A stretch of DNA of 64,000 nucleotides, taken from positions 1,674,001 through 1,738,000 of the forward strand of contig JADJXS010000001.1 of NCBI GenBank assembly GCA_016710275.1. The letters run 5' to 3'. Under the pieces are notes generated by a model. The model searched no databases, was not told where the DNA came from, and was given only the letters and a program-made list of their open reading frames with translations. The first letter of the stretch is position 1, and every line of letters begins with the position of its first letter. Of the stretch, positions 16,389 to 25,148 are shown piece after piece. The stretch comes from Phycisphaerales bacterium (lineage in GTDB: Bacteria > Planctomycetota > Phycisphaerae > UBA1845 > Fen-1342). Made by a program: the position numbers and the translations under genes.

Positions 16389-19300
16389 TTAGCGCCCAAT
16401 CTTGCGCAGCAACTCTTCTGCGGCGCTCTTGCTTTGCGCGTCTCTCTGCTTATCGGCATCACGCACCGCCCGTTCGAGCGTGGAACGCGCGTCGTCGTTC
16501 TTGCCCTCGGACGCCAGCAGCTCTCCGAGGTGCAGGCGGGCGGGCAGATTCTGCGCGTCGAGCCGCAACGCCTCACGGTACCACGTTTCGGCGTCGCGGT
16601 TGCGCCCCTTCTTCGCATAAACGTACCCGATCGTGTCGAGCACGTTGGGGTCATTCACTTCCATGGACGCAAGCCGCTCTGCGTACTTCTCGGCCTCCGC
16701 CAGCTCGCCGCCCTGGGCCTTGAAGTAGGCCAGGTTGTTCAGGGACTCCACATGCCCGGGGACATGGCGAAGGATGTCCTCGTAGGCGCTGACCGCGGCC
16801 ACGATGTTCTGCGTTGTCATGTAACCCTGTGCGGTCACGAGCTTGGCACGGATCCACTCGTCGGAGCCGGGCTGCGTGTCCCGGATGATCGGGGCCAGCA
16901 CCTCGGGAACCGAGCCTGCATCGGGCGTATTGATCATCGCCAGGGCGCGGACCGTGCGCAAACGGGTCGCGATTTCCTGCGATTGTGCGCCGGGAGCCGA
17001 CTGGACCCGGCCGCACATGGCGGCGATTTCCGTCCACGGGCGCAATTCCGCGGCGATTTGGACGGTCTGAATCAGGTCTGCCAGACCTTTCTGGGCGCTG
17101 TCCAGCACGGCCTCTTCCAGCGCTGCATTCGCCTTGGCGGTATCACGAACCGCGTCATAGGCCCAGGCCCCGGCAACGCGGACGCCGGCGGTGAGCAGCT
17201 CCGGCGCACTGCTTTCGTACAGGCGGACGGCCTCGGCGCCCTGTCCCGCCTTGGCCCGCGAATAGATCAGGTTGGAAAGAGCCGAGCGGTCCGACTTCTT
17301 GCTCAGGTCAAAGGCCCGCTGGAACTGGAGCGCGGCGGCGGCCGGCGCGTTGCGGTCCAACTGCAGTCGGCCGAGCTGCATCGGCCAGAAGGGATCGCCC
17401 GGCTCGCGCTGCTCATACTCGGCGATGAGCTTGTCGGCGTCCTCGGCCTTGCGGTAGAGCTTGTAGAGCCGGATCAGGTTGGCGGCCGCGGCATGATTGA
17501 TCGGGGGGCCGTCGACAATTTCGCGATGCGTGGCGATGGCCAGCTCGATCTGGGCGTCATCCTGCTCGTAGAGAGTCGCCAGCCGCAGGCGCACCACGCG
17601 GCCCAGTTCGGACATCTGCTGCGGCGGCACGGGGGTGGTCAGTGCGCGTGCCTCCTGCAGGTCCTTGAGCGCCTGGGCATAGAGCTTGAGGCGGTTGTTG
17701 ACCAAGCCGCGGGTGCTGAGCGTCAGCGCGTCGCCGGGCCGGAGCAGCAGCAAGTCGTTCAGCGTGGAGCGCGCCGGCTCGAATTCGCCGCGCGCGATCT
17801 GCATCTGGGCCTTGACCTGCAATCCGCGGAAGTCGCGCGGATAGTCCTTCAAGTAAGCGTTCAATTCCGGTTCGATCAGCGTCACATGCTTGGGTGAGCG
17901 GGCCATCAGTTCGAGCAGGCGCCCGCGGATGCGCTGCCGCGTATCAGGCCGATCGTCCGGACGCAGCATCGCGACGGCCTTCTTCATCGAGTCCACCGCG
18001 AGGTCCGGGTTTCGCGTGTCGACGTAGCGCTCCGCCAGTTCGGTGGACGATTCAAGCAGCCACATGTGACGTACGGCGGAATCGGAGATGAGTTCGTCGC
18101 AGAGGCGCGGCAGGCTCTCCAGCAGGGCGATGGCGTCCGACTGCGCACCGATCAGCATGTAATAGCGGGCCAGCAGAATGTGGCCGAAGACTTTCGTCTC
18201 CTCCTTTGCAGCGTCGATGAAGGCGCGAACCACGCGTTCGCCGTCGGCCCGATCGGCCTCGCTGCGGAAGAGCGCGCAGGCGAGCTGCACGACGTCGAGG
18301 CTGTCGGGCTTGAGCGCCTGGGCCGCATTCACCGCTTCGATCGCGCGCTGTCGGTTCTCGATGCGCATGTAGAGTTCGCATAGGCGCAGCAGATTGTCCA
18401 GATCGTCCGGCTTCTGGCGGCGCAGCTCCTCGCGGCGGGCGATGCCGGCCTGCGGATCCTGTTCCTCCGCCAGCGACTCGGAGTGTCTCTGCACATAAGG
18501 ATCGCGCGGACTGATCACAACGGCGCGCTCGAGGTAGCTCCGCGCCAGGTCGCGCTCCCCCTGCCGGCTGTGCAGCTCGTGCAGCATCTTGAGTGCCGGA
18601 AGCGAACGGGGGTTGCTGGCGACGGCTTCGGTGAGCGAGGCGATTGCGTCGCGCGGACTGCTGTCCATCTGGGCGGCCGCCAGCAAGACCAGCAGGCGCG
18701 AATCGCCCGGCAGCTTCTGCAGCGCGGCGCGGAATTCGCGAACCGCGGTGGCGGCGTCGCCGCGGGCCAGGGCCAACTGACCGCGGTAGCTGGCGCCGCC
18801 GGCGCCGTCTGCGTTGAGATTGGCCAGCCGTGTGACGTACTGCCCGGCGCGATCGAAGGCCTTCTGATTGAGTGCCAGACCCAGTTGCTGTTCCAGCACG
18901 GCGCGGTCCTGCGGGCGGGCCTTTTCGACCTTGTCCAGTGCGGCGGCGGCCTTGTCAAACTGATTGAGAGAGGTGTGATACGCGGTCAGCTCGACGTTGC
19001 GCGTGACCTCATCCGGGATCTTCTCGATCGCCTCGAGCAGCTTGCGGTTGCGCTCATCCGGATCGGGGGTGGAGAGCAAAATGTCGAGGCCCGAATAAAG
19101 CCGCTGCACGTCCGCGTCGCGGACCTTGGGCGCCGCGCGGGTGAGGAAGGCGCGCGCCGCGTCGCGACGCTCGCCGCCGATCATCAGGGCCACGTACTGC
19201 CGGACGGCGTCCGAGCGTTCGGGATTGAGGGTCAGCGCCTCCTCAAACGCGCCGGCGGCGGCATCCAGATCCTGCTGAACCATCGCCAGGCGGGCGCGCA

Positions 19301-21038
19301 GCAGGATGTTGTCCACGTCATCACCGGAAGTGCCGGCCGCCAGTTGCGCGGCCTCAGCCGTTCGCCCCATCGCCGCCAGCACCGCCGCGCGCACGCGCAG
19401 CAGCCGCGGATCGTCGCGGTATTGCTCGCGCTGCAGCAGGTTGTCCGTCAGGTCGAGGGCACGCTGCGCCTCGTTGTTTCGCAGCAGCAGGTCAGCCTCG
19501 ATAATCCGCAGTTCGAGCGGCGGATCGGCGCGTTCGGAGGTGTAAAGCGCCTGGGCCGCCTTCAGGTACTTGGACGCGGCGCCGTGCTCGCCGATCGAGT
19601 GATAGAGCAGCGCCAGGTTCACGTTCGCGTCGCGGTTGAGCGCGCCGAGATTGCGGCTGGCGCGCTCGGCCTCGATGTACATCTGGATGGCGCGGCGCGG
19701 GTCGCGATCGATCTGCGCGATGTGCGCCTGAATCGTGTAGGAGATGGCCTCCTCGCCGAACTGCGACTTCACCTCTGCGGCGAACTTGCGGCACTTCTCC
19801 TCGGCCCACTTGCGTCCGGCTTCATCCGGGGCAAGACGCAGCATGTCGCGCGCCGTGTCAAACGCCATCGTCAGCAGCCCCAGGCGGCCGCGCTGGGCGG
19901 TGAGCGCCCGCACGGACTTCTGCCCGACGGTGGACTTGATGCCTTCCTCGTAAATCTCGATTGCGGCCCGGTAGCGCTCCGCCGCCGCGGCGTCGCTGTC
20001 CGCATCCGGATCGCGGTCCAGCAGCCGGGCGCGGGCGAGGTCGGAGTACACCTCGTGCATCGCCGGCTCGAGCTCGCGCGCCTTGCGGCTGCCCGCTTCG
20101 GCCCGCGTCAGGAAGTCCTTTCGCTGCTCCGCGGTGAGAATTCGCCCGCGCGCCTCGCTGATCGCGACGTGCATCGTGAGAAAGCGCCCCAGGTTCGCGT
20201 GCATCTCGGCGCTCTGCGGCGCCGCCTTTACGCCGTCCTCGATCACCTTGATCGCATCGTCCATGCGGTCCAGGTTGACGAGCATCTGGCCGTACTCCGC
20301 CACCAGCTCGGCCGCTCCGGGGTTCTTGGCAATGCCGGCCTCCACGATCCGCAGCGCCTCGTCGCGCAGCGCGTTGAAGCGATTCTCGTCGTCGCGTGAC
20401 GGTCGGCCCGTCGCACTTCGGACAATCTGGGCGGCATCCATCATCAGCTTCCCGGCCCGCGCGGCGACGACCCGCGGGTCGTCCGGGGCCAGTTCGACGA
20501 CCTTCTTCATCCGCTCTTCGGCCAGCGTGCGGAGCGAGGGATCCGTGGCCGAGAGCGCGTGCAGCGCGACAGCGCTGATCAGGTTGGCCAGGATGTCGTC
20601 CGGCGCGAGATTGATGAGCTTTTCCGCGTTGTCGCGCGCGTCGTTGTTCATCTCGTAGCCGAGCTTGCGCAGCTCCCAGAGCCGCTCGACGATGGCCGTC
20701 AGCACGGTCTTGTCGGCCGGGGCCTGCGTGTTGGCGCGCGAGAGCAGGTTCAGCGAAAGGCCCAGGTTGCCCATCGTGTAGGCGCAGCGGCTGGCGTCGA
20801 GGTAGTACTTGACGTCCGGAGCGCCCTTGCGCCGCGAAGCCTCGTAGGCGCGCAGGTAGTACTCAATCGCCCGCTCCATGTCGCCGCTGCTCTCGTGCTG
20901 CGCGGCGGTTTCCGCCGTCTTCACCGGATCCTTCTGCGATCCCTGCACGGTGACTATGGCGACAATCGTCACTGACAGCAGAATCCCCATCACGGTCAGA
21001 AACGCGACGAGGTTCTTGTTTACTTTCTTCTTGGCCAT
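16389..21038 (-). CDS. Giant TPR protein of the exosortase/EPS locus
   Basis: The 1549-residue protein begins at the ATG at 21038 (MAKKKVNKNL), with AGGA upstream; a TTG nine bases earlier is less likely. One N-terminal transmembrane helix (about 10-30) anchors it, and almost all the rest is tetratricopeptide-type helical repeat, with recurring A-x-x-x-x-P and L-x-x-G-x-x-x-x-A patterns from residue 35 to the end. Large TPR proteins occur in PEP-CTERM/EPS loci (PrsT-like), where they probably scaffold the export machinery on the outer side of the inner membrane (inference). It lies between the EpsI-like and Wzc genes in the same orientation. It is far longer than typical PrsT proteins (about 900 residues). 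Confidence 0.85.
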   Translation of the reverse strand: MAKKKVNKNLVAFLTVMGILLSVTIVAIVTVQGSQKDPVKTAETAAQHESSGDMERAIEYYLRAYEASRRKGAPDVKYYLDASRCAYTMGNLGLSLNLLSRANTQAPADKTVLTAIVERLWELRKLGYEMNNDARDNAEKLINLAPDDILANLISAVALHALSATDPSLRTLAEERMKKVVELAPDDPRVVAARAGKLMMDAAQIVRSATGRPSRDDENRFNALRDEALRIVEAGIAKNPGAAELVAEYGQMLVNLDRMDDAIKVIEDGVKAAPQSAEMHANLGRFLTMHVAISEARGRILTAEQRKDFLTRAEAGSRKARELEPAMHEVYSDLARARLLDRDPDADSDAAAAERYRAAIEIYEEGIKSTVGQKSVRALTAQRGRLGLLTMAFDTARDMLRLAPDEAGRKWAEEKCRKFAAEVKSQFGEEAISYTIQAHIAQIDRDPRRAIQMYIEAERASRNLGALNRDANVNLALLYHSIGEHGAASKYLKAAQALYTSERADPPLELRIIEADLLLRNNEAQRALDLTDNLLQREQYRDDPRLLRVRAAVLAAMGRTAEAAQLAAGTSGDDVDNILLRARLAMVQQDLDAAAGAFEEALTLNPERSDAVRQYVALMIGGERRDAARAFLTRAAPKVRDADVQRLYSGLDILLSTPDPDERNRKLLEAIEKIPDEVTRNVELTAYHTSLNQFDKAAAALDKVEKARPQDRAVLEQQLGLALNQKAFDRAGQYVTRLANLNADGAGGASYRGQLALARGDAATAVREFRAALQKLPGDSRLLVLLAAAQMDSSPRDAIASLTEAVASNPRSLPALKMLHELHSRQGERDLARSYLERAVVISPRDPYVQRHSESLAEEQDPQAGIARREELRRQKPDDLDNLLRLCELYMRIENRQRAIEAVNAAQALKPDSLDVVQLACALFRSEADRADGERVVRAFIDAAKEETKVFGHILLARYYMLIGAQSDAIALLESLPRLCDELISDSAVRHMWLLESSTELAERYVDTRNPDLAVDSMKKAVAMLRPDDRPDTRQRIRGRLLELMARSPKHVTLIEPELNAYLKDYPRDFRGLQVKAQMQIARGEFEPARSTLNDLLLLRPGDALTLSTRGLVNNRLKLYAQALKDLQEARALTTPVPPQQMSELGRVVRLRLATLYEQDDAQIELAIATHREIVDGPPINHAAAANLIRLYKLYRKAEDADKLIAEYEQREPGDPFWPMQLGRLQLDRNAPAAAALQFQRAFDLSKKSDRSALSNLIYSRAKAGQGAEAVRLYESSAPELLTAGVRVAGAWAYDAVRDTAKANAALEEAVLDSAQKGLADLIQTVQIAAELRPWTEIAAMCGRVQSAPGAQSQEIATRLRTVRALAMINTPDAGSVPEVLAPIIRDTQPGSDEWIRAKLVTAQGYMTTQNIVAAVSAYEDILRHVPGHVESLNNLAYFKAQGGELAEAEKYAERLASMEVNDPNVLDTIGYVYAKKGRNRDAETWYREALRLDAQNLPARLHLGELLASEGKNDDARSTLERAVRDADKQRDAQSKSAAEELLRKIGR

Positions 21039-21069
21039 GGCGGTCAATCCTCTTCATCCGACGGCGCGG

Positions 21070-21996
21070 TCAGCGCGCCCGGTCCTGTGCCGGCGGCGCG
21101 GCGTTGAGCGTGTCCCAATCCGGAAGATGTTCTTCCAGCAGCGTGCGCATCACCCGTTCCAGCAACGGCGAAATTGCCGCGACGGACTCCTCCAAAGAGG
21201 CGTTGCGGGTGAACGCATAATCCGTGAAATTCACTTCCACCTTCATGTAATAGGCGTAGCGCTGGCGGATTCCGGCCTGCGCCAGGCGCACCTCGTTGCG
21301 CGTCGTCATGTAATCGCCGTTGCAGTGAAAAAAGTACATCACCGTGCGGTTCGAGGGGCCTTCGCCGTCGCTCAGGGAGGGAAAGCGACTGCGGGGGGGC
21401 ATCTGCCAGATCGTCGAGCGGATCGGAACTTTGTCCCCATCGGCCCGCACGCCCGGCACCGGGACGGAATGCGCCTGGGCCTCCACCAGCCGCGAACCTG
21501 CCGCAGAGTAACACTCATCCGGAACGTGCGGCACCTGGTCCGGTTTGCCCGTATAGAACGTGATGAACAGGTGCGCCACCGCTGCCGGGTCAGTGCGTTC
21601 GCGCGTCATGTCCACCACCCGCCAAAGCAGGTATTCGCGCGTGCCCAGCGTTTCCAGCGTTTCGTCATTGAGCAGCGGCGGGGGGACCGGGTGCAGCGTG
21701 TAGCGCGGCTCGAGCCGATGGGCGTCCATGGCCGGTATCGGCCGCAGCAGGGGGACCGGCCGCTTGTGAAGCAGCCCCTCAAAGAACTGCGACGCGGTGA
21801 TCAGACCAATCGACGAAGCCACCAACAGGCCCACGCACACCACCAGCCGCCACGAGCCGTAGATCGGCGGCCGATTGGAGGCCGGGATCGGCGCGGCAGC
21901 GACCGCCGCCGCCGCGGCCATGCCGGCCGGGGCGCTCCCGGCCGGGGGTGTTCCGGCGGGGCGATTCTCCACAAGGATCGTCTCGCTGCGCGACAT
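21070..21996 (-). CDS. EpsI-like exosortase-associated protein (DUF3485)
   Basis: The 308-residue protein has an N-terminal Ala/Pro-rich cytoplasmic tail, one transmembrane helix (about residues 50-68) and an external domain. The segment FYTGKPDQVPHVPDECYSAAG with C162 matches the conserved Cys region of EpsI/DUF3485 proteins, which are always found beside or fused to exosortases. It overlaps the exosortase stop by one base (TGATG), so translation is coupled. The function is not firmly known; it is thought to help exosortase processing or polysaccharide export. Confidence 0.8.
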   Translation of the reverse strand: MSRSETILVENRPAGTPPAGSAPAGMAAAAAVAAAPIPASNRPPIYGSWRLVVCVGLLVASSIGLITASQFFEGLLHKRPVPLLRPIPAMDAHRLEPRYTLHPVPPPLLNDETLETLGTREYLLWRVVDMTRERTDPAAVAHLFITFYTGKPDQVPHVPDECYSAAGSRLVEAQAHSVPVPGVRADGDKVPIRSTIWQMPPRSRFPSLSDGEGPSNRTVMYFFHCNGDYMTTRNEVRLAQAGIRQRYAYYMKVEVNFTDYAFTRNASLEESVAAISPLLERVMRTLLEEHLPDWDTLNAAPPAQDRAR

Positions 21997-22973
21997 CAGG
22001 CCCTCGCCGCCGTTCCGCCCGGCTCGTCGGCGTCATCCGCCGGTACTGTGAGATTGGACAGCACCCAGCCCAGGGCGCTGAACATCACAAAGCCCAGCGC
22101 CAGTGTCACCAGCCCCAGCGCTGTGTGATAGGAGCCTTCGGCATAGGCGGAGTCGACGAAAATGTGCAGGACGCAGGTCGTGATGACGCGAATGAAGTTG
22201 CAGAAGATGGCGATCGGCACGCACGAAGCGACCAGAATCAGCCGCTGCCAGGTCGGGCGGGGAGTCATGAAGGCGACCGCCACGCCGATGGCGCACAATG
22301 CGATCAGGCTTCGCATGCCGCTGCAGGCATCCACCACGCCGATTTCGCCGCTGCGCCCCTTGAAGTCGTACTGGATCACCGTCCCGTGGTGCTGTATGTA
22401 CAGGTCCGGCACAAACGTGAGTACTTTCGTCGCGACCCAGGCCACCATCGCGCGCAGCGGCGTGGTCAGTTCAAAGTAAAGCCGCTTGGGCATCGGGATC
22501 GCGAAGAACAGATACATCCACGGCAGCCAGAGATAGGCCATCGCCGGCACGCCGCAGAGCAGCACGATGACGCCCAGCAGCGTCAGCATCATCGCCATTG
22601 GCTTCGCGAATGCGAAGGGGATGATCGTCGCAACGGAGGCCCCGTACATCGCCAGCCCCGCCAGCAGGATCGGCAGTCCCAGCCAGGCGAATCGGATCGG
22701 GCAACGGCGGATGCGATCCCAGTGGATGTGAACCAGATAAGCGGAAAACGCCGGAATGAGCGGACCGTGCGACCAGTCCTGCTCCGTCAGCCACATGTGC
22801 ACCAGTTTGCCGGTGCCCGCGGCCGAGCCGAGCTGATTCGGAATGAAACCCAGCAGCTCCCAGAAGAGCGCGACGAACGCAGCCGTCACGATCGCCGCGC
22901 GCACCTGCGCGGGGCGGTCGAAGCCGAGCGTCTGGATCGCGCTCGGAGCCGGGGTCATCGCGATCGCGGTCAT
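21996..22973 (-). CDS. Exosortase (transpeptidase for PEP-CTERM proteins)
   Basis: The 325-residue polytopic inner-membrane protein has about eight hydrophobic helices. The three catalytic residues of the exosortase/archaeosortase superfamily are in place: C217 in VVDACSGMRSL, R262 in CNFIRVITT and H283 in YHTALGL. It cleaves C-terminal PEP-CTERM tags and probably transfers the protein to a surface polymer. One substrate is encoded in this window at 11583-12212. The gene follows the Wza-like export gene after 111 bases and is coupled to the EpsI-like gene, the classical arrangement in an EPS-linked exosortase locus. Confidence 0.93.
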   Translation of the reverse strand: MTAIAMTPAPSAIQTLGFDRPAQVRAAIVTAAFVALFWELLGFIPNQLGSAAGTGKLVHMWLTEQDWSHGPLIPAFSAYLVHIHWDRIRRCPIRFAWLGLPILLAGLAMYGASVATIIPFAFAKPMAMMLTLLGVIVLLCGVPAMAYLWLPWMYLFFAIPMPKRLYFELTTPLRAMVAWVATKVLTFVPDLYIQHHGTVIQYDFKGRSGEIGVVDACSGMRSLIALCAIGVAVAFMTPRPTWQRLILVASCVPIAIFCNFIRVITTCVLHIFVDSAYAEGSYHTALGLVTLALGFVMFSALGWVLSNLTVPADDADEPGGTAARA

Positions 22974-23084
22974 TCGATCGTGTCTCTCCCCGCCATCAGC
23001 TTCGGCGGCGCCTGCGGCGCGCGTCGCGCCGGATCCCGGCCCTCCGGGTTGCGAACCCGCCGCGAACGTCCCGCCGCGGGTGAA

Positions 23085-24677
23085 CTAGAACGCCAGCCCG
23101 CGCTGCTGTCGGCGCTGCGACGCCTCGATCTCCGGGTTCGGACGCGAGCCGTAGGAATCCTTGTCCGCGAAGTTGCGGTCGTACACGAATCCGAATCCGT
23201 AGGTGAAGCGGAACGAGTTTCGCGCGACAAACAGGAACGGAGCCACGAAGTGCGAACCGACGTTCAGGATGTCGCCGTCGCGCAGCAGCACGTCGCTCTG
23301 CAGGCCGGCGAAGATCGCGTCCACGTCGAGCGTGACGGTGATCTGCTTGTCGGTGCCCTCTTCGCGGCGGATCAGCTCGCAGCGCTGCGGCCACGCCATC
23401 GGCGCGAATCCGCCGGCAATGCTGATCGCCTGCTTGATCGTGATCTCGCGCCCGCCCAGGCCGTACACGCCCGGACGGTTGATCTCGCCCATCAGGTAAA
23501 ATACGCCCGTGTCCACCGGAACGTTCACCACATCCCGGTTTCGGATGACGATGTTGTAGCGCGGATCGCCGGACTTCAGCGCCGCGATGTCGATCTCGAT
23601 CACCCGCTGCGTCAGTTCATACTCGGGGACGTCGTTCCAGTCGAAGCCGGAGCGACGCTGGATCGGGGCGTCTTCGCCCGGCGGAGGGGCATCCAGCTCC
23701 TCCTCCTCGCTTCGCCCGGGGCGAACCTGGATCGGCTCGCCGTTGGCGGGGTCATAGATCAGCGGCCCGAAGGGGCGATCATCCGCCTTGCGCACGTTCA
23801 CCGGGCGGTCCTGCCCCGGCCTGGGCTTGGGGTTGAGCAACTGATCGAGCGCCTCGTCCTCAAACTGGTCGCGCGACTCTCCTCGCGCGGGCGGATCCTG
23901 CCGGCGATTGGTGCCGCCGCTGGTATTGAGCAGCGCGCTGCTGGGAGTCGGAGTGCCGTCGTCAATCGGCGGCGGAATCACAAACGGCTCATCGGATCGC
24001 ATGTCGCTCGGCGGCGGCTCGTAGGGAGTCCGCGCGCCGTTGGCAGGCCCCTCCGAACGGCGAATCACATACATTCGCTTGACGCTCGGGTCCACGTCGC
24101 GGGCCAGCGCCAGCACGTCGAGCAGGCGCGTGTCCGGCTCGGAAAGGCCGTACGGACCGGCCTGCCCCACGGCGCCGATGATCGAAAAATACTTCTGACG
24201 CCGCACCTGCACGAACACGCGCACCACGGGGTCGTTCAGCTTGCCGGTGTCCTTCAGATAGGCCCGGATCTCCTGTTCAATCTCCTGCTCGGTGCGGTCC
24301 GTCACGCGGAAGCTGCCGACCGTGACAATCCGCACATAGCCGGTCGAACTGACCTCGCCGAAGAATTCCTCGCGCAGGCCGGGGTTGATCAGGTCGTCGA
24401 TGACGATCGAGATCTGATCGCCGGGGCCGATGCGATAGTCGGAGTAGTCAGGGATCAGGTCTTCGGGGGTCGGCTCGGTGGCGTTGGCCACGCCCGCCGG
24501 CGTGTCGCGCGGCGTGAGGACGCGCCGAATCCCCGTCTCATGAAACTCGACCGGGAAGGTGCCGACCTGGGTCGGGTCCAGAAAGCCGTTCATCAGGGCG
24601 CAGCCCGACCCGGCGGGCAGTAGCACCGATGCGAGAATGACGGCCGCTGCCGTAACGCGGCGGGAGTTCCACTTCAT
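23085..24677 (-). CDS. Polysaccharide export lipoprotein (Wza-like, SLBB domains)
   Basis: The 530-residue protein begins at the ATG at 24677 with a signal peptide that ends in a weak lipobox (PAGSGC, C26). A polysaccharide biosynthesis/export domain follows near residues 85-180 (YRIGPGDQISIVIDD, GEVSSTGYVRIVTVGSFRV), with a first SLBB-type domain (YFSIIGAVGQAGPYGL) and a second after the linker (FYLMGEINRPGVYGLGG). The linker at about 215-350 is Pro/Asp/Glu/Arg-rich and apparently disordered, which is unusually long for the family. It would form the outer-membrane or periplasmic export channel for the exopolysaccharide. It is the first gene of the operon, about 100 bases after its promoter. 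Confidence 0.9.
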   Translation of the reverse strand: MKWNSRRVTAAAVILASVLLPAGSGCALMNGFLDPTQVGTFPVEFHETGIRRVLTPRDTPAGVANATEPTPEDLIPDYSDYRIGPGDQISIVIDDLINPGLREEFFGEVSSTGYVRIVTVGSFRVTDRTEQEIEQEIRAYLKDTGKLNDPVVRVFVQVRRQKYFSIIGAVGQAGPYGLSEPDTRLLDVLALARDVDPSVKRMYVIRRSEGPANGARTPYEPPPSDMRSDEPFVIPPPIDDGTPTPSSALLNTSGGTNRRQDPPARGESRDQFEDEALDQLLNPKPRPGQDRPVNVRKADDRPFGPLIYDPANGEPIQVRPGRSEEEELDAPPPGEDAPIQRRSGFDWNDVPEYELTQRVIEIDIAALKSGDPRYNIVIRNRDVVNVPVDTGVFYLMGEINRPGVYGLGGREITIKQAISIAGGFAPMAWPQRCELIRREEGTDKQITVTLDVDAIFAGLQSDVLLRDGDILNVGSHFVAPFLFVARNSFRFTYGFGFVYDRNFADKDSYGSRPNPEIEASQRRQQRGLAF

Positions 24678-24785
24678 GCCCGTTCCCACGCATTTCGTTT
24701 GTTCGGGTGGCGCCACGCGCGCAACCTTTGCGCCGCCGGCGGCGACTGGCGCGCCGCGAATTGCATTCGTCGCCGCAGGGCGCGG

Positions 24786-24814
24786 ACTGTAACCCGGGCC
24801 GCGACAAGGGTCAA
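24786..24814 (-). promoter_or_regulatory. Promoter of the exopolysaccharide/exosortase operon
   Basis: On the minus strand TTGACC (24814-24809) and TACAGT (24791-24786) are separated by 17 bases. The expected transcript starts near 24779, leaving a leader of about 100 bases before the Wza-like ATG at 24677. Confidence 0.65.
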
Positions 24815-24873
24815 ACGCGAGTCGCAGCGCGGCGTGGCGCATGCCGTCTAGGCGATTTCGTCCAACCTTCGGT

Positions 24874-24981
24874 GTTACGTCCGGTGCGGCGGGCAAGTTC
24901 GGCTCCGCGGTGTGTCGGCGGCTGCATCCATGCAGAGACCCGCCGCACGAAAGGGTTTATCGGTTACTGCGCGGACGTAAC
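24874..24981. repeat. Nested inverted repeat, candidate structured RNA or operator
   Basis: The left arm is a continuous 20 bases: GTTACGTCCG (24874-24883) then GTGCGGCGGG (24884-24893). The right arms are CCCGCCGCAC (24939-24948) and CGGACGTAAC (24972-24981), both perfect complements but separated by a 23-base insert. The insert contains a second GTTAC that could compete for the final GTAAC. Inside the inner stem a small CTGCATCCATGCAG palindrome (24922-24935) adds another hairpin. It lies upstream of the EPS promoter, so it is not in that transcript; it is either in the acetyltransferase leader or a protein-binding DNA element. Confidence 0.6.
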
Positions 24982-25148
24982 TGACGCCCACCCCCGCCGG
25001 TTTGAGGGGCAGCCGAGAGCGATGAGCCGCCAAATCGCCCGATCGTGGGGGGCGGCCGAAGGAGTGGAGCTTATTCACTCTGCACCGGGGCCTGTGGCCG
25101 AAAGCGGTTCCGGTGGTCGGCGGAAGCGCCGTCGCCGATAGGCTCTAC

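Larger units (their letters stand above)
24678..25148. other. 471-base divergent intergenic region of the EPS locus
   Basis: There is no credible gene here. The left part carries the minus-strand promoter of the EPS operon (24786-24814). The middle holds a nested inverted repeat (24874-24981), described separately. The right part, up to the acetyltransferase start at 25149, shows no obvious promoter box for that gene. Confidence 0.7.

Noticed and set aside
13921..16392. An 823-codon open frame on the plus strand opposite the tyrosine-kinase gene
   Set aside because: It is the GC-rich antisense shadow of the kinase gene, which has clear Walker motifs; the plus-strand translation shows no domain and is rich in Arg/Gly/His.
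18483..20399. A 638-codon open frame opposite the TPR gene
   Set aside because: Shadow of the TPR gene; the translated product is low-complexity and lacks a ribosome site.
21948..24623. An 891-codon open frame on the plus strand opposite the exosortase and Wza-like genes
   Set aside because: The minus-strand genes have catalytic residues and overlap signals; the plus frame has no recognisable motif.
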